This document shows, piece by piece, positions 51,268 to 60,810 of a stretch of 64,000 nucleotides of DNA (position 1 is the stretch's first letter; every line of letters starts with the position of its first letter). A model generated the notes under the pieces. It ran no database searches and was not told where the DNA came from. It saw nothing but the letters and a program-made list of their open reading frames with translations. A program made the position numbers and the translations under genes. This DNA comes from Niastella soli (lineage in GTDB: Bacteria > Bacteroidota > Bacteroidia > Chitinophagales > Chitinophagaceae): positions 62,001-126,000 of the forward strand of contig NZ_JAGHKO010000002.1 of NCBI RefSeq assembly GCF_017742245.1. The letters are read 5' to 3'.

Positions 51268-52449
51268 CTACATCCCCTGAGCCTTCCACTCACTTAAATT
51301 CTTAAACACCTGCGAAGTAATGCGAAGCGCAGCCATGCCAGACAAAAAGCTGCTGGTATGAATGCCCACTACATATCTGCTGTTTCCCGACTTCACCCAA
51401 ATTGGAGCACCACTTTGGCACCGTTGTACCTGCTGATCGTAACGGATCTGACTGGCAGTTACTGAACGAACATTAAGTTGAGCAAACCATAATTGGTTGG
51501 TCATATTCATCAACCCTTCCTTTAATCTTGGAGCGTCTTGTTTTTCGGTATCTTCTTCCTGTTCCTCCTGGCTCTGTTCTGTTTGTTCAAACTTGCGTTG
51601 GTACTGACCTTCAAATACGCCACGCTGTGATTGGAATTGCCGTTTCTGGAACCGGAAGAAAGCCTGCCGGGTGTGTTGAATGATGGGAAAATCGGCCAGG
51701 TTCAAGGTAGCGGCTTCCAACATTTCATCCTTCATTGCAGAAAATCCAAAAGTGCCTGTTTGATTTCCCAGTGGAGAATTGTTAGGAAGAATAATGGCTG
51801 CATAATCCTGGTTCCGGTTTTTGCTTTTTGTCCACCCCGCTACAGATTTAAATATTCGTGAAACAGCAGAACCATATGGACGGTTCTCATTATTTAATCC
51901 GGGAATAACTTCAATGCTCCGGGCCCAGCCGCCATGTTCATGCAGATACACACAGTGGCCTGTAGTAATAATTGTACGCGGAGAAATCATAAAGCCAGTT
52001 CCATACCAACGGGTGTTATCGCTGGCAGTAATGATGAGCCGGCAAATAGCCCTGAATGGAAATGAAGTGGAATCATTGACTGGCATGCGGCCTTCTAACT
52101 CATCCTGAATTTCACCCATAACCGGTTGTGTTTGCTGGAGTTTTACCAGTAATTCACCATAGCTGGCAAACACCGCATCCAAAGGCTGATCAGTTTCACC
52201 TTCCATACCTGGTTCTTCCAGAATATCTTCCCGAAGCCCCATACCGGCCTGAGATAAAACATTCGAGGTTTCCTTGTGCATTTCCTCGGGTCTTAAATAG
52301 GAAACGCTACTTCCCCCGCCAATTTCTTCTGCTTCAAAAACAGGGGTTTCTGATAACCCCCTTCTTCTCTGTTCAACTTCTGAAGCAAGCTCTGAAAATC
52401 TTTCTGATTGACCGCTGTTTGGTCTTTGTGACATAGTTTTTGTTGCCAT
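51268..52449 (-). CDS. V8-like trypsin-fold serine protease without signal peptide
   Basis: A 393-residue serine protease of the Glu-specific V8-like family. The catalytic triad reads His165 in TTGHCVY, Asp215 in NQDYAAI and Ser346 in CQSGAPIW. The N-terminal ~135 residues are polar and without an export signal (MATKTMSQRPNSGQSERF), and a Gln/Glu-rich insertion (~265-310, KRQFQSQRGVFEGQYQRKFE-type) lies between the Asp and Ser blocks. Such proteases are usually secreted, so the missing signal is odd; unusual export or a cytosolic zymogen are options. The 5' region 52450-52852 is empty and no partner gene is adjacent. Confidence 0.82.
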   Translation of the reverse strand: MATKTMSQRPNSGQSERFSELASEVEQRRRGLSETPVFEAEEIGGGSSVSYLRPEEMHKETSNVLSQAGMGLREDILEEPGMEGETDQPLDAVFASYGELLVKLQQTQPVMGEIQDELEGRMPVNDSTSFPFRAICRLIITASDNTRWYGTGFMISPRTIITTGHCVYLHEHGGWARSIEVIPGLNNENRPYGSAVSRIFKSVAGWTKSKNRNQDYAAIILPNNSPLGNQTGTFGFSAMKDEMLEAATLNLADFPIIQHTRQAFFRFQKRQFQSQRGVFEGQYQRKFEQTEQSQEEQEEDTEKQDAPRLKEGLMNMTNQLWFAQLNVRSVTASQIRYDQQVQRCQSGAPIWVKSGNSRYVVGIHTSSFLSGMAALRITSQVFKNLSEWKAQGM

Positions 52450-52852
52450 AACATTGAGTTTTTTTGGTTTAAAAACTTAGTTAGAGATTTTTGATAATCT
52501 ATCCGGCGTTCACAAAGGGGATGGTATATACTAGCATAAAGACAATATTTCATCATCATGCTAATACAGCACTTGCTTAAACGAAATAATGTTTTCTTGA
52601 TTCAATACTTTGAAGTCAGGACAATAAAGTATTGATCACCAAGCAGCTTTTTCGGTAGATGAAAACGAATTCAAAAGAAGGTACAAACTAGGGAGTTAGT
52701 TTCAGTTGTTGTAAAATTTCAGGGGCGCAATATATAGTAAATAATATATCTGAAACAATGATCCTGCTTATGTTACTCAAAAAAAAACAAAGTTGGAACT
52801 CAATTAGAATTCCAACTTTGACTGTATATTAATTTAAAAAATTGCAAGGATC
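52450..52852. other. gene-free AT-rich region
   Basis: About 400 bases upstream of the protease and downstream of the Gly/His-rich gene. Apart from the terminator at 52780-52820 I see nothing structured. Confidence 0.4.
52780..52820 (-). terminator. terminator after the Gly/His-rich protein gene
   Basis: On the minus strand CAAAGTTGGAA, an 11-nt loop and TTCCAACTTTG (plus 52810-52820 and 52788-52798) form an 11-bp perfect stem followed by a run of eight T (plus 52780-52787). It lies ~32 bases after the stop of the gene at 52853. Confidence 0.87.
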
Positions 52853-53380
52853 CTACCATCTTCCATGACCACGTCCATGTCCATGTCCACGACCATGACC
52901 TTCATAATGATCACGACCTTCATAGTGACCATATCCATGTCCGTGACCACGAGGCCCGTCATAATAACGTTGTTCATAATAACCGCCACGGGGACCACAA
53001 TCACGTATTACCGGCTGACGCCCCCTGTAATCTCTATAACGGGCATATACAACGCGGTGGTCAGAAAAATGCGTATATGGTCTTGGACCGCTGCAAACCA
53101 CTTTATAACCGCTGTACAGGTCATATCCGTGGCAACGCGCCGGTAAATTGGCCGAGAACACCCAGTTAGGGCCATTCAGATAAACAAACTGGCGTTGCGG
53201 AACATAATAGTAGCATTCAATATCAGGCAGGTAGTAATAATCAACCGATTCATAACCGGCAGGCCCCCACTGGGGTTGCGCACCGATATTCACGTTTACA
53301 CTAACCTGTGCCTGTGAAGTAATAACTGAAGCTGTAGTTAAAAAGGCAAGTACTGGCAAAACTTGTAAAACCCGTTTCAT
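52853..53380 (-). CDS. exported Tyr- and Gly/His-rich protein
   Basis: A 175-residue exported protein with a signal peptide (residues 1-24, ending SQAQ). The mature N-terminal part is aromatic and Cys-containing (SVDYYYLPDIECYYYVPQRQF, in part), with a conserved-looking YLNGPNWVFSANLPARCHGYDLY stretch. The last ~35 residues repeat Gly-His-Gly-Arg (GHGHGYGHYEGRDHYEGHGR, then GHGHGRGHGRW), which could bind metal ions or be disordered. Several Bacteroidota proteins share the YYYLPDIECYYY motif; none is characterised. The gene is alone and has a clear terminator. Confidence 0.75.
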   Translation of the reverse strand: MKRVLQVLPVLAFLTTASVITSQAQVSVNVNIGAQPQWGPAGYESVDYYYLPDIECYYYVPQRQFVYLNGPNWVFSANLPARCHGYDLYSGYKVVCSGPRPYTHFSDHRVVYARYRDYRGRQPVIRDCGPRGGYYEQRYYDGPRGHGHGYGHYEGRDHYEGHGRGHGHGRGHGRW

Positions 53381-53586
53381 AAATTATCGATTTGGTTACG
53401 AATAGGAAACCAAAATACATGCCTTATCAATACATTTATGTGAACAACTGTACAATTAACAAATTTTAAGATATAAACTGAATACCAGCCTGTTAAACAG
53501 TTAAAAGCAAGATAAAATTGATGGTAGCATTAAGCCTTTGCATTCTTTTAAGAACTGATCATTTTCCATAATTCGTTTATACCTTT

Positions 53587-55068
53587 ATGCGGCTTATGAG
53601 ATCAATTACACGGCCCCTGGCAAAGCAGCCCTTTTTCCTTTTTCATGTACTTGCAACAATTTTTGCCTGGATGTTTGTATGGCACCATGCATCCACAATG
53701 GATATTGTCTACGATGAGGCTTCCTCCTACTATATTTTAAAAACCGGTAATTACAAGGCACTGCCAGGGGTTGCCAATACACACTGGCTGAACAGTTTCT
53801 TTATGAGGTTAATGATGATCTTTAATGAGTCAGTCATTGCTTTACGCCTGCATGTTATAATTGCGTTCCCCTTTTTTGCACAGGGTATTTACCGGCTTGC
53901 AGCGCTTATAAAAAGTACCGGGGCGCAGATAGCCTTTTATTGCTTAATTATATTCAATCCCTATATACTCGATTTCTTTTCCCTGGCAAGGGGTTATAGC
54001 CTGGCTATTACCCTACAGGTTTGGACCATCCTGGCATTTATAAAAGCAGTTCAAACAGACTTTAATTATCGTCAGTGGATAAAGCTCATTATCCTGAGTG
54101 CGTTGACCCTGGGCGCCAATTTATCGTATCAGTATACGATAATGGCAATTACGGGTGGCTACCTGCTTTACTGCAGTATCACCGATTCACTTATGTCCTG
54201 GTATGCCAATATCCAAAAACGCCGGATAACAGCCCTTTTTGTTTTGTTGCTATTTTTTTCCACGGCCGATCTGTTGTTTATAAAGTACTATGGAAAAGAC
54301 CTGGAATTTGGCGGTAAGGAAAATTTTATAGGGTCCGTATTCAATACGTTCTGGGATAAAAGTCTTTATAAGGCCAGCTACACGCCCCTATCTTTTTGGT
54401 TAAGTTGGTGCACCTTTGCGTTGATCTTAATGGCAGGTATCTATTTTATAAGAAAGACCATTCAACAAAAAAAGTGGAGCCCCGGTATAATAATCACTTT
54501 TATTACCGGGAGTATTTTTTTATTGGGCCTTATTTTTCATTTGGTTCTCAATACGCCTTACATAGCCAACAGAACAGCTTTACAGTGGTATGTGCCAGGG
54601 TTACTCACTATCTTTTTGGCGGTAGGCGAATGGCAGATCCCTGTAAAGAAATATCGTTTTATTGGCTATGCGCTAGGCACGGCAACCTGCATACTGGTAA
54701 TTTTTCATTTTGTTACAAGGTATAACAGCCGCCGTTGCATGGAATACTATATGGAAGACCCAACCCGCCAGCCACTGTACGACCTATATGCCCAGCGTCC
54801 CGCCCGTCCCAGTCTTTCATTCTGGATTGCAGGCACCTATATCGGTTATTATTCACAGGTAGACCAACTGGCTCCGTCCGGAGTTATCTTCGAAGAATTC
54901 ACCAACGAGCCACTGACAAATAAAGCCATACAAACATTGAATGAAAGCGATTACATACTTTCGCATACTATTACCACTACCCGGTTCCTGGATAGTGCCC
55001 ATATCCGTTATACTGTTATTAAATCGTATCCGGATAGTGACTTCAAAGTAATACGACTCTATCACTAA
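53587..55068 (+). CDS. GT-C-like multi-pass membrane protein
   Basis: A 493-residue integral membrane protein with about ten hydrophobic helices (starting FFLFHVLATIFAWMFVWHH). The first outer loop carries MDIVYDEASSYYIL (about residues 37-50), similar to the catalytic Asp loop of GT-C glycosyltransferases such as ArnT, and the C-terminal ~110 residues (from PTRQPLYDLY) form a non-membrane domain. It may transfer a sugar from a polyprenyl-phosphate donor to lipid or protein; this is based on fold-like features only. ATG 53587 (MRLMRS) leaves a short basic N-terminus. There is no operon partner. Confidence 0.7.
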   Translation: MRLMRSITRPLAKQPFFLFHVLATIFAWMFVWHHASTMDIVYDEASSYYILKTGNYKALPGVANTHWLNSFFMRLMMIFNESVIALRLHVIIAFPFFAQGIYRLAALIKSTGAQIAFYCLIIFNPYILDFFSLARGYSLAITLQVWTILAFIKAVQTDFNYRQWIKLIILSALTLGANLSYQYTIMAITGGYLLYCSITDSLMSWYANIQKRRITALFVLLLFFSTADLLFIKYYGKDLEFGGKENFIGSVFNTFWDKSLYKASYTPLSFWLSWCTFALILMAGIYFIRKTIQQKKWSPGIIITFITGSIFLLGLIFHLVLNTPYIANRTALQWYVPGLLTIFLAVGEWQIPVKKYRFIGYALGTATCILVIFHFVTRYNSRRCMEYYMEDPTRQPLYDLYAQRPARPSLSFWIAGTYIGYYSQVDQLAPSGVIFEEFTNEPLTNKAIQTLNESDYILSHTITTTRFLDSAHIRYTVIKSYPDSDFKVIRLYH

Positions 55069-55708
55069 CAGGCAAAAAAAGACAGCCAGCCATGCGGCCG
55101 ACTGTCGTGATCTAGCAACCCCTAAACCAGCGAAATCGTTAAACAGGTAATTTTTATAGCAACTTAACGCTGCTTGTATGAACAAAGCTTTACCTGCTAC
55201 TAATTAAAGCCGGTACTAAGACGCCTCTCACCTCCGGGATGTCTTTACCAATGATTTTATGTATTATATGCTCATGTGAGTTGACCAGCTCACCTGAATG
55301 CAATTTGTAATCGTATGTAATTTTTGTTCTAGAGAAACAGTGCCATGCAAAAAATCCATTCTAGCACTAATGATCAAATCCTGCGTAAACGCTTTTCTTA
55401 AAGTAGTACAAGATCTAATAGGGAGGAGTTTGCTATATCCGTTTGTTCCTGCAAGTTAGTGGTAAAAAGAAAATAAAAAAATTTTTTTAGCGATTTTTAT
55501 TATTAAAACGAATGAGCAAAACATCTACCAATGGCGCATTCGATCAGCATTTGAGCGGATTCTGTTTTTTCATTTTCCCGTTCCCTCACGGCCTCGTTCA
55601 ATTGCACTGCAATTCAATAAAATACAAATAAAAAGAGGTTGTATCAAAAATAAATGAAGGTCCTGAGAATCGCTTAAACGACTACCTGGCTCCATCAGGT
55701 ACCCGAAT

Positions 55709-55748
55709 AAAAAGAGGCTGTATCATACTTTTGATACAGCCTCTTTTT
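55709..55748. terminator. bidirectional terminator between converging genes
   Basis: AAAAAGAGGCTGTATCA (55709-55725) and its exact complement (55732-55748) form a 17-bp stem with a 6-nt loop, starting with an A run and ending with a T run, so it can work in both directions. It lies between the GT-C-like gene (ends 55068) and the M16 protease gene (ends 55882). Confidence 0.85.
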
Positions 55749-55870
55749 GTGAGTGGTGAGTTGTGAGTAGGTTTCCGATTTTTCTGACCTCCGTAATTTC
55801 CGCGAGTTCGCAATTGTTCGGGTTTCCCGAATCTGGCGAGCCAACTCACAACTGACAACTCACAACTCAC
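55749..55870. repeat. GTGAGTGGTGAGTTGTGAGT inverted tract
   Basis: The 20-mer at 55749-55768 recurs inverted and partly expanded as ACTCACAACT-type words at 55844-55870, next to the 3' end of the M16 gene. The same words flank the kdsA/DUF4382 gap at 2091-2277. Confidence 0.55.
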
Positions 55871-55881
55871 TGATTTACCTA

Positions 55882-58740
55882 CTAAAATCCTTTCTTCGGC
55901 TCTTCTACCGCCGTGCCGTTGGTATTTTCCGGTAACTGAATAGCCAGGAATTCATTTCCTGCCAGCATCAGCCTGGCAGCTTGTTGCACATCTGCAGGCG
56001 TTAGCCTGTTCACATATTTTTCATAATGAACAAACCTGTCGGGATCACTACCTTGCGATTTAAGTTGCAACAGTTTTTCTACCCAAACACCATTATCTTT
56101 TATATCCAGCTTGTGCTGTTCCAACCATTGCTTTTTTACCTTGTTCAGGTATGTAGTATCAGGTCCTTTCGAAACCATTTCATTGAATTCATTCTTAACT
56201 GCTTTTACAAGCGTATCAACCTTTTGTGGCCCGCAGGGAAGTTGTACTACAAAACTATAGTTGTTATATGGATACTTTTCCAGTTCAGCATAGGTGCCAC
56301 CACCATAAATACCCTGTATTTTCTCACGTAACTCTTCAATTATGCGAATGTTCAATACTTCACTCAGGGCATGGGCTTTTAATTCAACATCTTCGCTATA
56401 AGGAGTTTCTCCAGTATAAAGACCCAGTATCAGGCTTTGGTCCTCTTTCCCTTTCTTTATCGTTAATGTTTTTTTACCATCTACAGGACGTACTTTATTA
56501 TCGACAAAACTGAATTTTTTACCGGTAGCGGGCAGACTGGCAATGTATTTTTCAATCAGTGGTTTTATTTCTGCTTCTTTAAAGCTTCCGGTAAATACAA
56601 ACTCCATACCGCTTACATCACCAAAATGTTCTTTTCGAATGGCCAGTACGCGGTCATAACTGATCTTATCAAAAAAATCGCTGCTGGGCACTACAACCGG
56701 GGCCAACGGATTGTTATCAAAAAACGTTTTATACAATGTATCGGCAAATGCGGCCCGGGGATTGGCACTGATGTTGGCATACTGCAGTTTATTCTTCTGA
56801 ATAAATGCCCTGAATAAAGCCGTATCGCCACGAGGCGCTGTACACTCCAGGTAAGTAAGCTGAAACAGCGTTTCCAGGTCTTTTACACTGCTGCTGCCGC
56901 GGAAGCCATCTGAGATGGATGTGAAAACCGGATCTACACTTACTGTTTTGCCAGCCAGCATCTTACTTAGATCAGTAGGCGAAAACCGGGCCAATCCCAT
57001 GGCATTGGTTACCGGCACCATATATTCTGCGGTGTATTTATCAGCCAGTCCATATTCGTTTTTGCCACCAGGTCGGGTTGCGCCCATAATTACCTGGTCA
57101 CTCTTGAAATCAGTGGGCTTCAAGGTCACCGTAACGCCATTGCTTAATTTATATTCGGTTGTACCCAGTAACGCATTTTTTGAAACAGTAAGCACTTTAC
57201 CAGGCTTGGGTGCTTTTTCCAACAGCGAAGCCGCCAGGGCTTTTTCTGCATAAGGTTTTAGGTCCGCATGGGCCTTTGCATCGATGATGGCCAGCAACTC
57301 TTTATCAGTTGGAGCGTTACTATTACCAGTTTCAGGGCCGCTCACATACACAAACAGGTTCTTCTGGTCTTTGATCACCTTCGACACCCCATTCACTTCA
57401 TTAAGTGTAATGGCAGGCAACATGGCTTTTACATATTCAAATTCCTTTTCAATACCAGGAATGGGTTCCTGTACCAGGAAGTTGTTCATATATTCATCTA
57501 CCAGGTCGGCCGATTCGGTTTTAGTGCGGTTATTATAAGTACGTTCGTATTGTGCCAGTATCGTTTTTTTGGCACGTTGTAATTCAGGCTCCGTAAACCC
57601 AAATCGTTTTACCCGTTCAATTTCTTCCACCAATGCATTCATTGCTTTCCTTATATCACCGGTGCCTGCTGACGCCATAGCATTAAAGCTTTCATAACCC
57701 CGGGCATACGAATCAAAATCAGCACCCCCATAAAGGAATGGCGGATCTTCTTTTTTTGCCAGCTCTTGCAGGCGTTCATTTAATAAAGAAACAAACAGCT
57801 GTTCTATCAGGTCTTTACGATAATCACCTACGGTTACGGAAGCCGGTTGTTTAAAGGCAGGATAATTAATAGACACCCGGTAGCCCGTTGCTTCCTTATC
57901 GGTTACCACCATTGCCTGTGATGCATTGTAAGGCGGCACATCGGCATATTCCCTTTTACGTTCTGAAGTTGGATTGATCATTCCGGCAAAATGTTTCTTA
58001 ACCATTTCCTCCGCCTTGAGTGGATCGAGATCACCCACTACGATCACCGCCATCAGGTCTGGACGATACCAGTCTTTATAAAAACGGCGAATGTTATCAA
58101 CCGGGAATTTTTTGATGATGCTGTCGATACCGATCGGCAACCGCTTTGCATATTTTGATCCTTCGAATAAATGCGGATATACCTTTCTGAAAATACGGTC
58201 ATTGGCGCCCTTGCCCATCCGGCTTTCTTCCAGAATGATTGCCCGCTCGCCATTGATATCGTCATCCAGGTAGGTTACATTATGCGCCCAGTCTTCCAAC
58301 ACCTGGAAACCTTTTTCCAGGTTACCGGGTTTATCCGTAGGAACGGGCAGAATATATACAGTTTCATCAAAACTGGTATAGGCATTCAGGTCGTTCCCAA
58401 ACCCAACGCCAATATCCTGTAAAAAGGAAACGATGTCATTCTTTTTAAAATGGGTAGTACCATTAAAGGCCATGTGTTCGGCCATGTGAGCCAGCCCCTG
58501 CTGGTCATCTTCTTCCAGAATGGACCCCGCATTAAGCACCAGCCGCAGCTCCACCTTTTGTTCGGGCTTTTTATTCTGACGAATGTAATACGTTAGCCCA
58601 TTGCTCAGCTTCCCGATCTTAACTTTAGTATCGACGGATAATTTGCTTTGAAGGTTTAACTGAGCGCTTGTATGTTGAATAACCAGGATACCAACCAGCA
58701 GCAACAGCCACCGGCATGCAACACGTAAGGAGTTCATCAT
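55882..58740 (-). CDS. M16 family zinc metallopeptidase, exported
   Basis: A 952-residue exported insulinase-type protease. After a signal peptide (residues 1-27, ending QHTSAQ) come two M16 halves. The first holds the inverted zinc motif HMAEHMAFNG (HxxEH, about residue 85) with the later Glu in RAIILEESRMGKG; the second half (~500-950) lacks the motif and provides the closing domain, as normal for pitrilysin-type enzymes. It probably degrades short peptides in the periplasm. The start is ATG 58740 (MMNSLR): the frame reaches a TTG at 58764, but that TTG lies within a -7 promoter box TATTTTTG (plus 58762-58769), so it would precede the transcript. Confidence 0.92.
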   Translation of the reverse strand: MMNSLRVACRWLLLLVGILVIQHTSAQLNLQSKLSVDTKVKIGKLSNGLTYYIRQNKKPEQKVELRLVLNAGSILEEDDQQGLAHMAEHMAFNGTTHFKKNDIVSFLQDIGVGFGNDLNAYTSFDETVYILPVPTDKPGNLEKGFQVLEDWAHNVTYLDDDINGERAIILEESRMGKGANDRIFRKVYPHLFEGSKYAKRLPIGIDSIIKKFPVDNIRRFYKDWYRPDLMAVIVVGDLDPLKAEEMVKKHFAGMINPTSERKREYADVPPYNASQAMVVTDKEATGYRVSINYPAFKQPASVTVGDYRKDLIEQLFVSLLNERLQELAKKEDPPFLYGGADFDSYARGYESFNAMASAGTGDIRKAMNALVEEIERVKRFGFTEPELQRAKKTILAQYERTYNNRTKTESADLVDEYMNNFLVQEPIPGIEKEFEYVKAMLPAITLNEVNGVSKVIKDQKNLFVYVSGPETGNSNAPTDKELLAIIDAKAHADLKPYAEKALAASLLEKAPKPGKVLTVSKNALLGTTEYKLSNGVTVTLKPTDFKSDQVIMGATRPGGKNEYGLADKYTAEYMVPVTNAMGLARFSPTDLSKMLAGKTVSVDPVFTSISDGFRGSSSVKDLETLFQLTYLECTAPRGDTALFRAFIQKNKLQYANISANPRAAFADTLYKTFFDNNPLAPVVVPSSDFFDKISYDRVLAIRKEHFGDVSGMEFVFTGSFKEAEIKPLIEKYIASLPATGKKFSFVDNKVRPVDGKKTLTIKKGKEDQSLILGLYTGETPYSEDVELKAHALSEVLNIRIIEELREKIQGIYGGGTYAELEKYPYNNYSFVVQLPCGPQKVDTLVKAVKNEFNEMVSKGPDTTYLNKVKKQWLEQHKLDIKDNGVWVEKLLQLKSQGSDPDRFVHYEKYVNRLTPADVQQAARLMLAGNEFLAIQLPENTNGTAVEEPKKGF

Positions 58741-58783
58741 GTTAGGTTGTTTTTGGTATTTCAAAAATATTAGGGGCGAATAT

Positions 58784-58823
58784 AACGAAAAAGCCTCCCG
58801 ACTCGTCGGAAGGCTTTTTCGTT
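58784..58823 (-). terminator. terminator after the PafA-like gene
   Basis: AACGAAAAAGCCT (58784-58796) and AGGCTTTTTCGTT (58811-58823) pair over 13 bp, with an inner CCGAC/GTCGG extension. On the minus strand it follows the gene ending at 58844; the T run is in the stem. The promoter box for the M16 gene lies just past it. Confidence 0.82.
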
Positions 58824-58843
58824 ATTATAAGATTCAGTAATAT

Positions 58844-60499
58844 CTATTTCGCAACTTCTTCTATCACATGCCCTACGCATCCACTGGGCATTTGGATGTG
58901 CAGCATGGCCGCCATAGTAGCTGCAATATCCGTCATATACACTTCACGATTGGTTTTGCCTTTGGGCACATTCCAGCCATAAAACAACAACGGAATATGC
59001 GAATCGTATGGATTCCAGGCACTGTGCGTAGTACCGGTTGAACTTCCTTCCATGTAACCCGCTTGCAGCATTACCTGAATATCGCCACTCAAATGCTGGT
59101 TAAAGCCGTTGGCCACCATATCGCGCTGTTTAGCCGTTAAAGGCACTTCCATCAGTTTATTCAGGTCAAACACCCTTGCCACTTCAGGCTGGCGAATAAG
59201 ATATGAAACGATCGTTTCTTTCACCGTGCTTTCATTGAGTTTCAGGGAGTCGATCAGCTGATGATTAAGGTAGACCTGATGATTAAAATTGCCAATGATC
59301 AATTTTGATGAACCGAATTTTTCGTTCAGTATTTTACCCAGGTCCTGCGACCAGCGGGCGGCAGGCGCCAAACCACCAGGTAATTTATTTTCTTTGCTAA
59401 AGCCAGGCACATGTGCTACGGCATGGTCGGCCGATAAGAACACTACATATTGACCTTTTCCAACTTTGGCATCGAGGAAATTAAAAAAGCTGCCCAGGTC
59501 TTTATCAAGACGCAGGTAATCGTCTTCCTGCTCAATCGAGTTAGGACCAAATGTATGGCCTATATAATCGGGCGAAGAAAAGCTTACAGTCAGCATATCA
59601 GTGATGTTATCAGCGCCCAGTTGTTCGCCGGTCACTGCAGCCTTTGCCAGCTCAACCGTCATGGCATTACCATATGGTGTAGTGCAAATAGCGCCATAAT
59701 TGGTATTGGCAAATTTCTTCAGATCGTAGGGGAAAGCTTTTTGTTCAACACCGAAAGGAGTTCCTTCATACGGTTTTTCGTCGGCCGTGCTTTGAACATA
59801 AGAGTTGATGGGATATAAGGTGTTCCAACCCATGCTATAATATTTATCAACCAGTTTCTGGGCATTGAAATCCTGCATCCATTTAGGGAGCTCCTTCATG
59901 TAGTAAGTAGAAGTTATCCAGTTCCCATTACGGCTATCGTACCAGTAAGCAGCATTGGCTGAATGACCGGCGGGTAAAATACCGCCTCTGTCTTTTACGG
60001 CAATGCCAATAACTTTACCTTTGAAATTGGTAGCCAGTCGCAGTTCATCGCCAATAGTAGTAACCTTCATATTAAAAGGACTCATGGCGCCGGGCACACC
60101 AGCGTCGGCACCCACGGTTGATACGGTTGAATCTTCTGTACAGTATACGTTCTTGTTTTTTTGTGGATCATACCAGGCATTGCCTACAATACCATGGATG
60201 GCAGGCACACTACCGGTATAAATACAGGTATGGCCGCAAGCCGTGATCGTTGGTACATAAGGGATCATCGTGTTCTCGCAGGAGAAACCCTGATTCAGGA
60301 ACCGTTTAAAACCACCATCGGTGGCATAACGGTCATAAAAACGATACAAATAATCCCAGCGCATTTGGTCAATTACGATACCTACTACTAATTTGGGCCG
60401 GTTAACAGTGGTGGGGGCGGCGGTTGTAACTGTTTTGGTTTGTGCGGGCGAAATAAAACAAAACAGCAAAAAACATATGGTTGCTACTAGAAGGCGCAT
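58844..60499 (-). CDS. PafA-like alkaline phosphatase, exported
   Basis: A 551-residue exported member of the alkaline phosphatase superfamily, close to PafA of Elizabethkingia/Chitinophaga, which hydrolyses phosphate monoesters and is not inhibited by phosphate. Signal peptide residues 1-~20. The nucleophile is a Thr in PTITACGHTCIYTG (about residue 80-90); VIDQMRWDYLYRF, KDRGGILPAGHSANAAYWYD (Lys and Arg of the PafA phosphate clamp in KDR) and FLSADHAVAHVPG with metal ligands are all present. ATG 60499 is chosen over a TTG at 60517. A TATCTTTG -7 box lies at plus 60515-60522 on the minus strand. The protein likely scavenges phosphate in the periplasm. Confidence 0.9.
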   Translation of the reverse strand: MRLLVATICFLLFCFISPAQTKTVTTAAPTTVNRPKLVVGIVIDQMRWDYLYRFYDRYATDGGFKRFLNQGFSCENTMIPYVPTITACGHTCIYTGSVPAIHGIVGNAWYDPQKNKNVYCTEDSTVSTVGADAGVPGAMSPFNMKVTTIGDELRLATNFKGKVIGIAVKDRGGILPAGHSANAAYWYDSRNGNWITSTYYMKELPKWMQDFNAQKLVDKYYSMGWNTLYPINSYVQSTADEKPYEGTPFGVEQKAFPYDLKKFANTNYGAICTTPYGNAMTVELAKAAVTGEQLGADNITDMLTVSFSSPDYIGHTFGPNSIEQEDDYLRLDKDLGSFFNFLDAKVGKGQYVVFLSADHAVAHVPGFSKENKLPGGLAPAARWSQDLGKILNEKFGSSKLIIGNFNHQVYLNHQLIDSLKLNESTVKETIVSYLIRQPEVARVFDLNKLMEVPLTAKQRDMVANGFNQHLSGDIQVMLQAGYMEGSSTGTTHSAWNPYDSHIPLLFYGWNVPKGKTNREVYMTDIAATMAAMLHIQMPSGCVGHVIEEVAK

Positions 60500-60810
60500 T
60501 AAAAAAAGTTTTGGCAAAGATAACCGGCTACAAAACCCGCTACATTAAAATTTAATAAAATCGGGCACACAAACGATTGCTTAATGTTTTGATTGCTAAG
60601 ATATTTGAAGGACCCTTTTTTTAAATTTTTTAGAATATCCTTTCAAATATTCGGGGTCTTTCTCCGTTAAACGCTGTAACCCCTCCAAAATAAGGTTTTA
60701 GCGCGTGGGGCAGCATTTAGCCAGCTTGTCAAGGTTATCAAAACATTAAAAACGCTACCTTTGCGCCATTCGCCAAAAACAGCAATAACCCTATTAATAA
60801 AATCCATATT
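60500..60810. other. divergent intergenic region with stem-loop and -7 box
   Basis: Between the PafA-like gene and the alpha-oxoamine synthase. TATCTTTG on the minus strand (60515-60522) and TACCTTTG on the plus strand (60756-60763) are -7 boxes for the two genes; neither has a good -33 box at 19 nt. ATATTTGAAGGA (60601-60612) pairs with TCCTTTCAAATAT (60638-60650) with one bulge. Confidence 0.5.

Larger units (their letters stand above)
55069..55881. other. 0.8-kb gene-free region between converging genes
   Basis: This stretch holds no coding frame. Its features are the strong stem-loop at 55709-55748, a half copy of its arm (AAAAAGAGGTTGTATCA-like at 55628-55648) and GTGAGT-type tracts at 55749-55768 and 55844-55870. 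The middle (55080-55600) is unremarkable. Confidence 0.45.
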
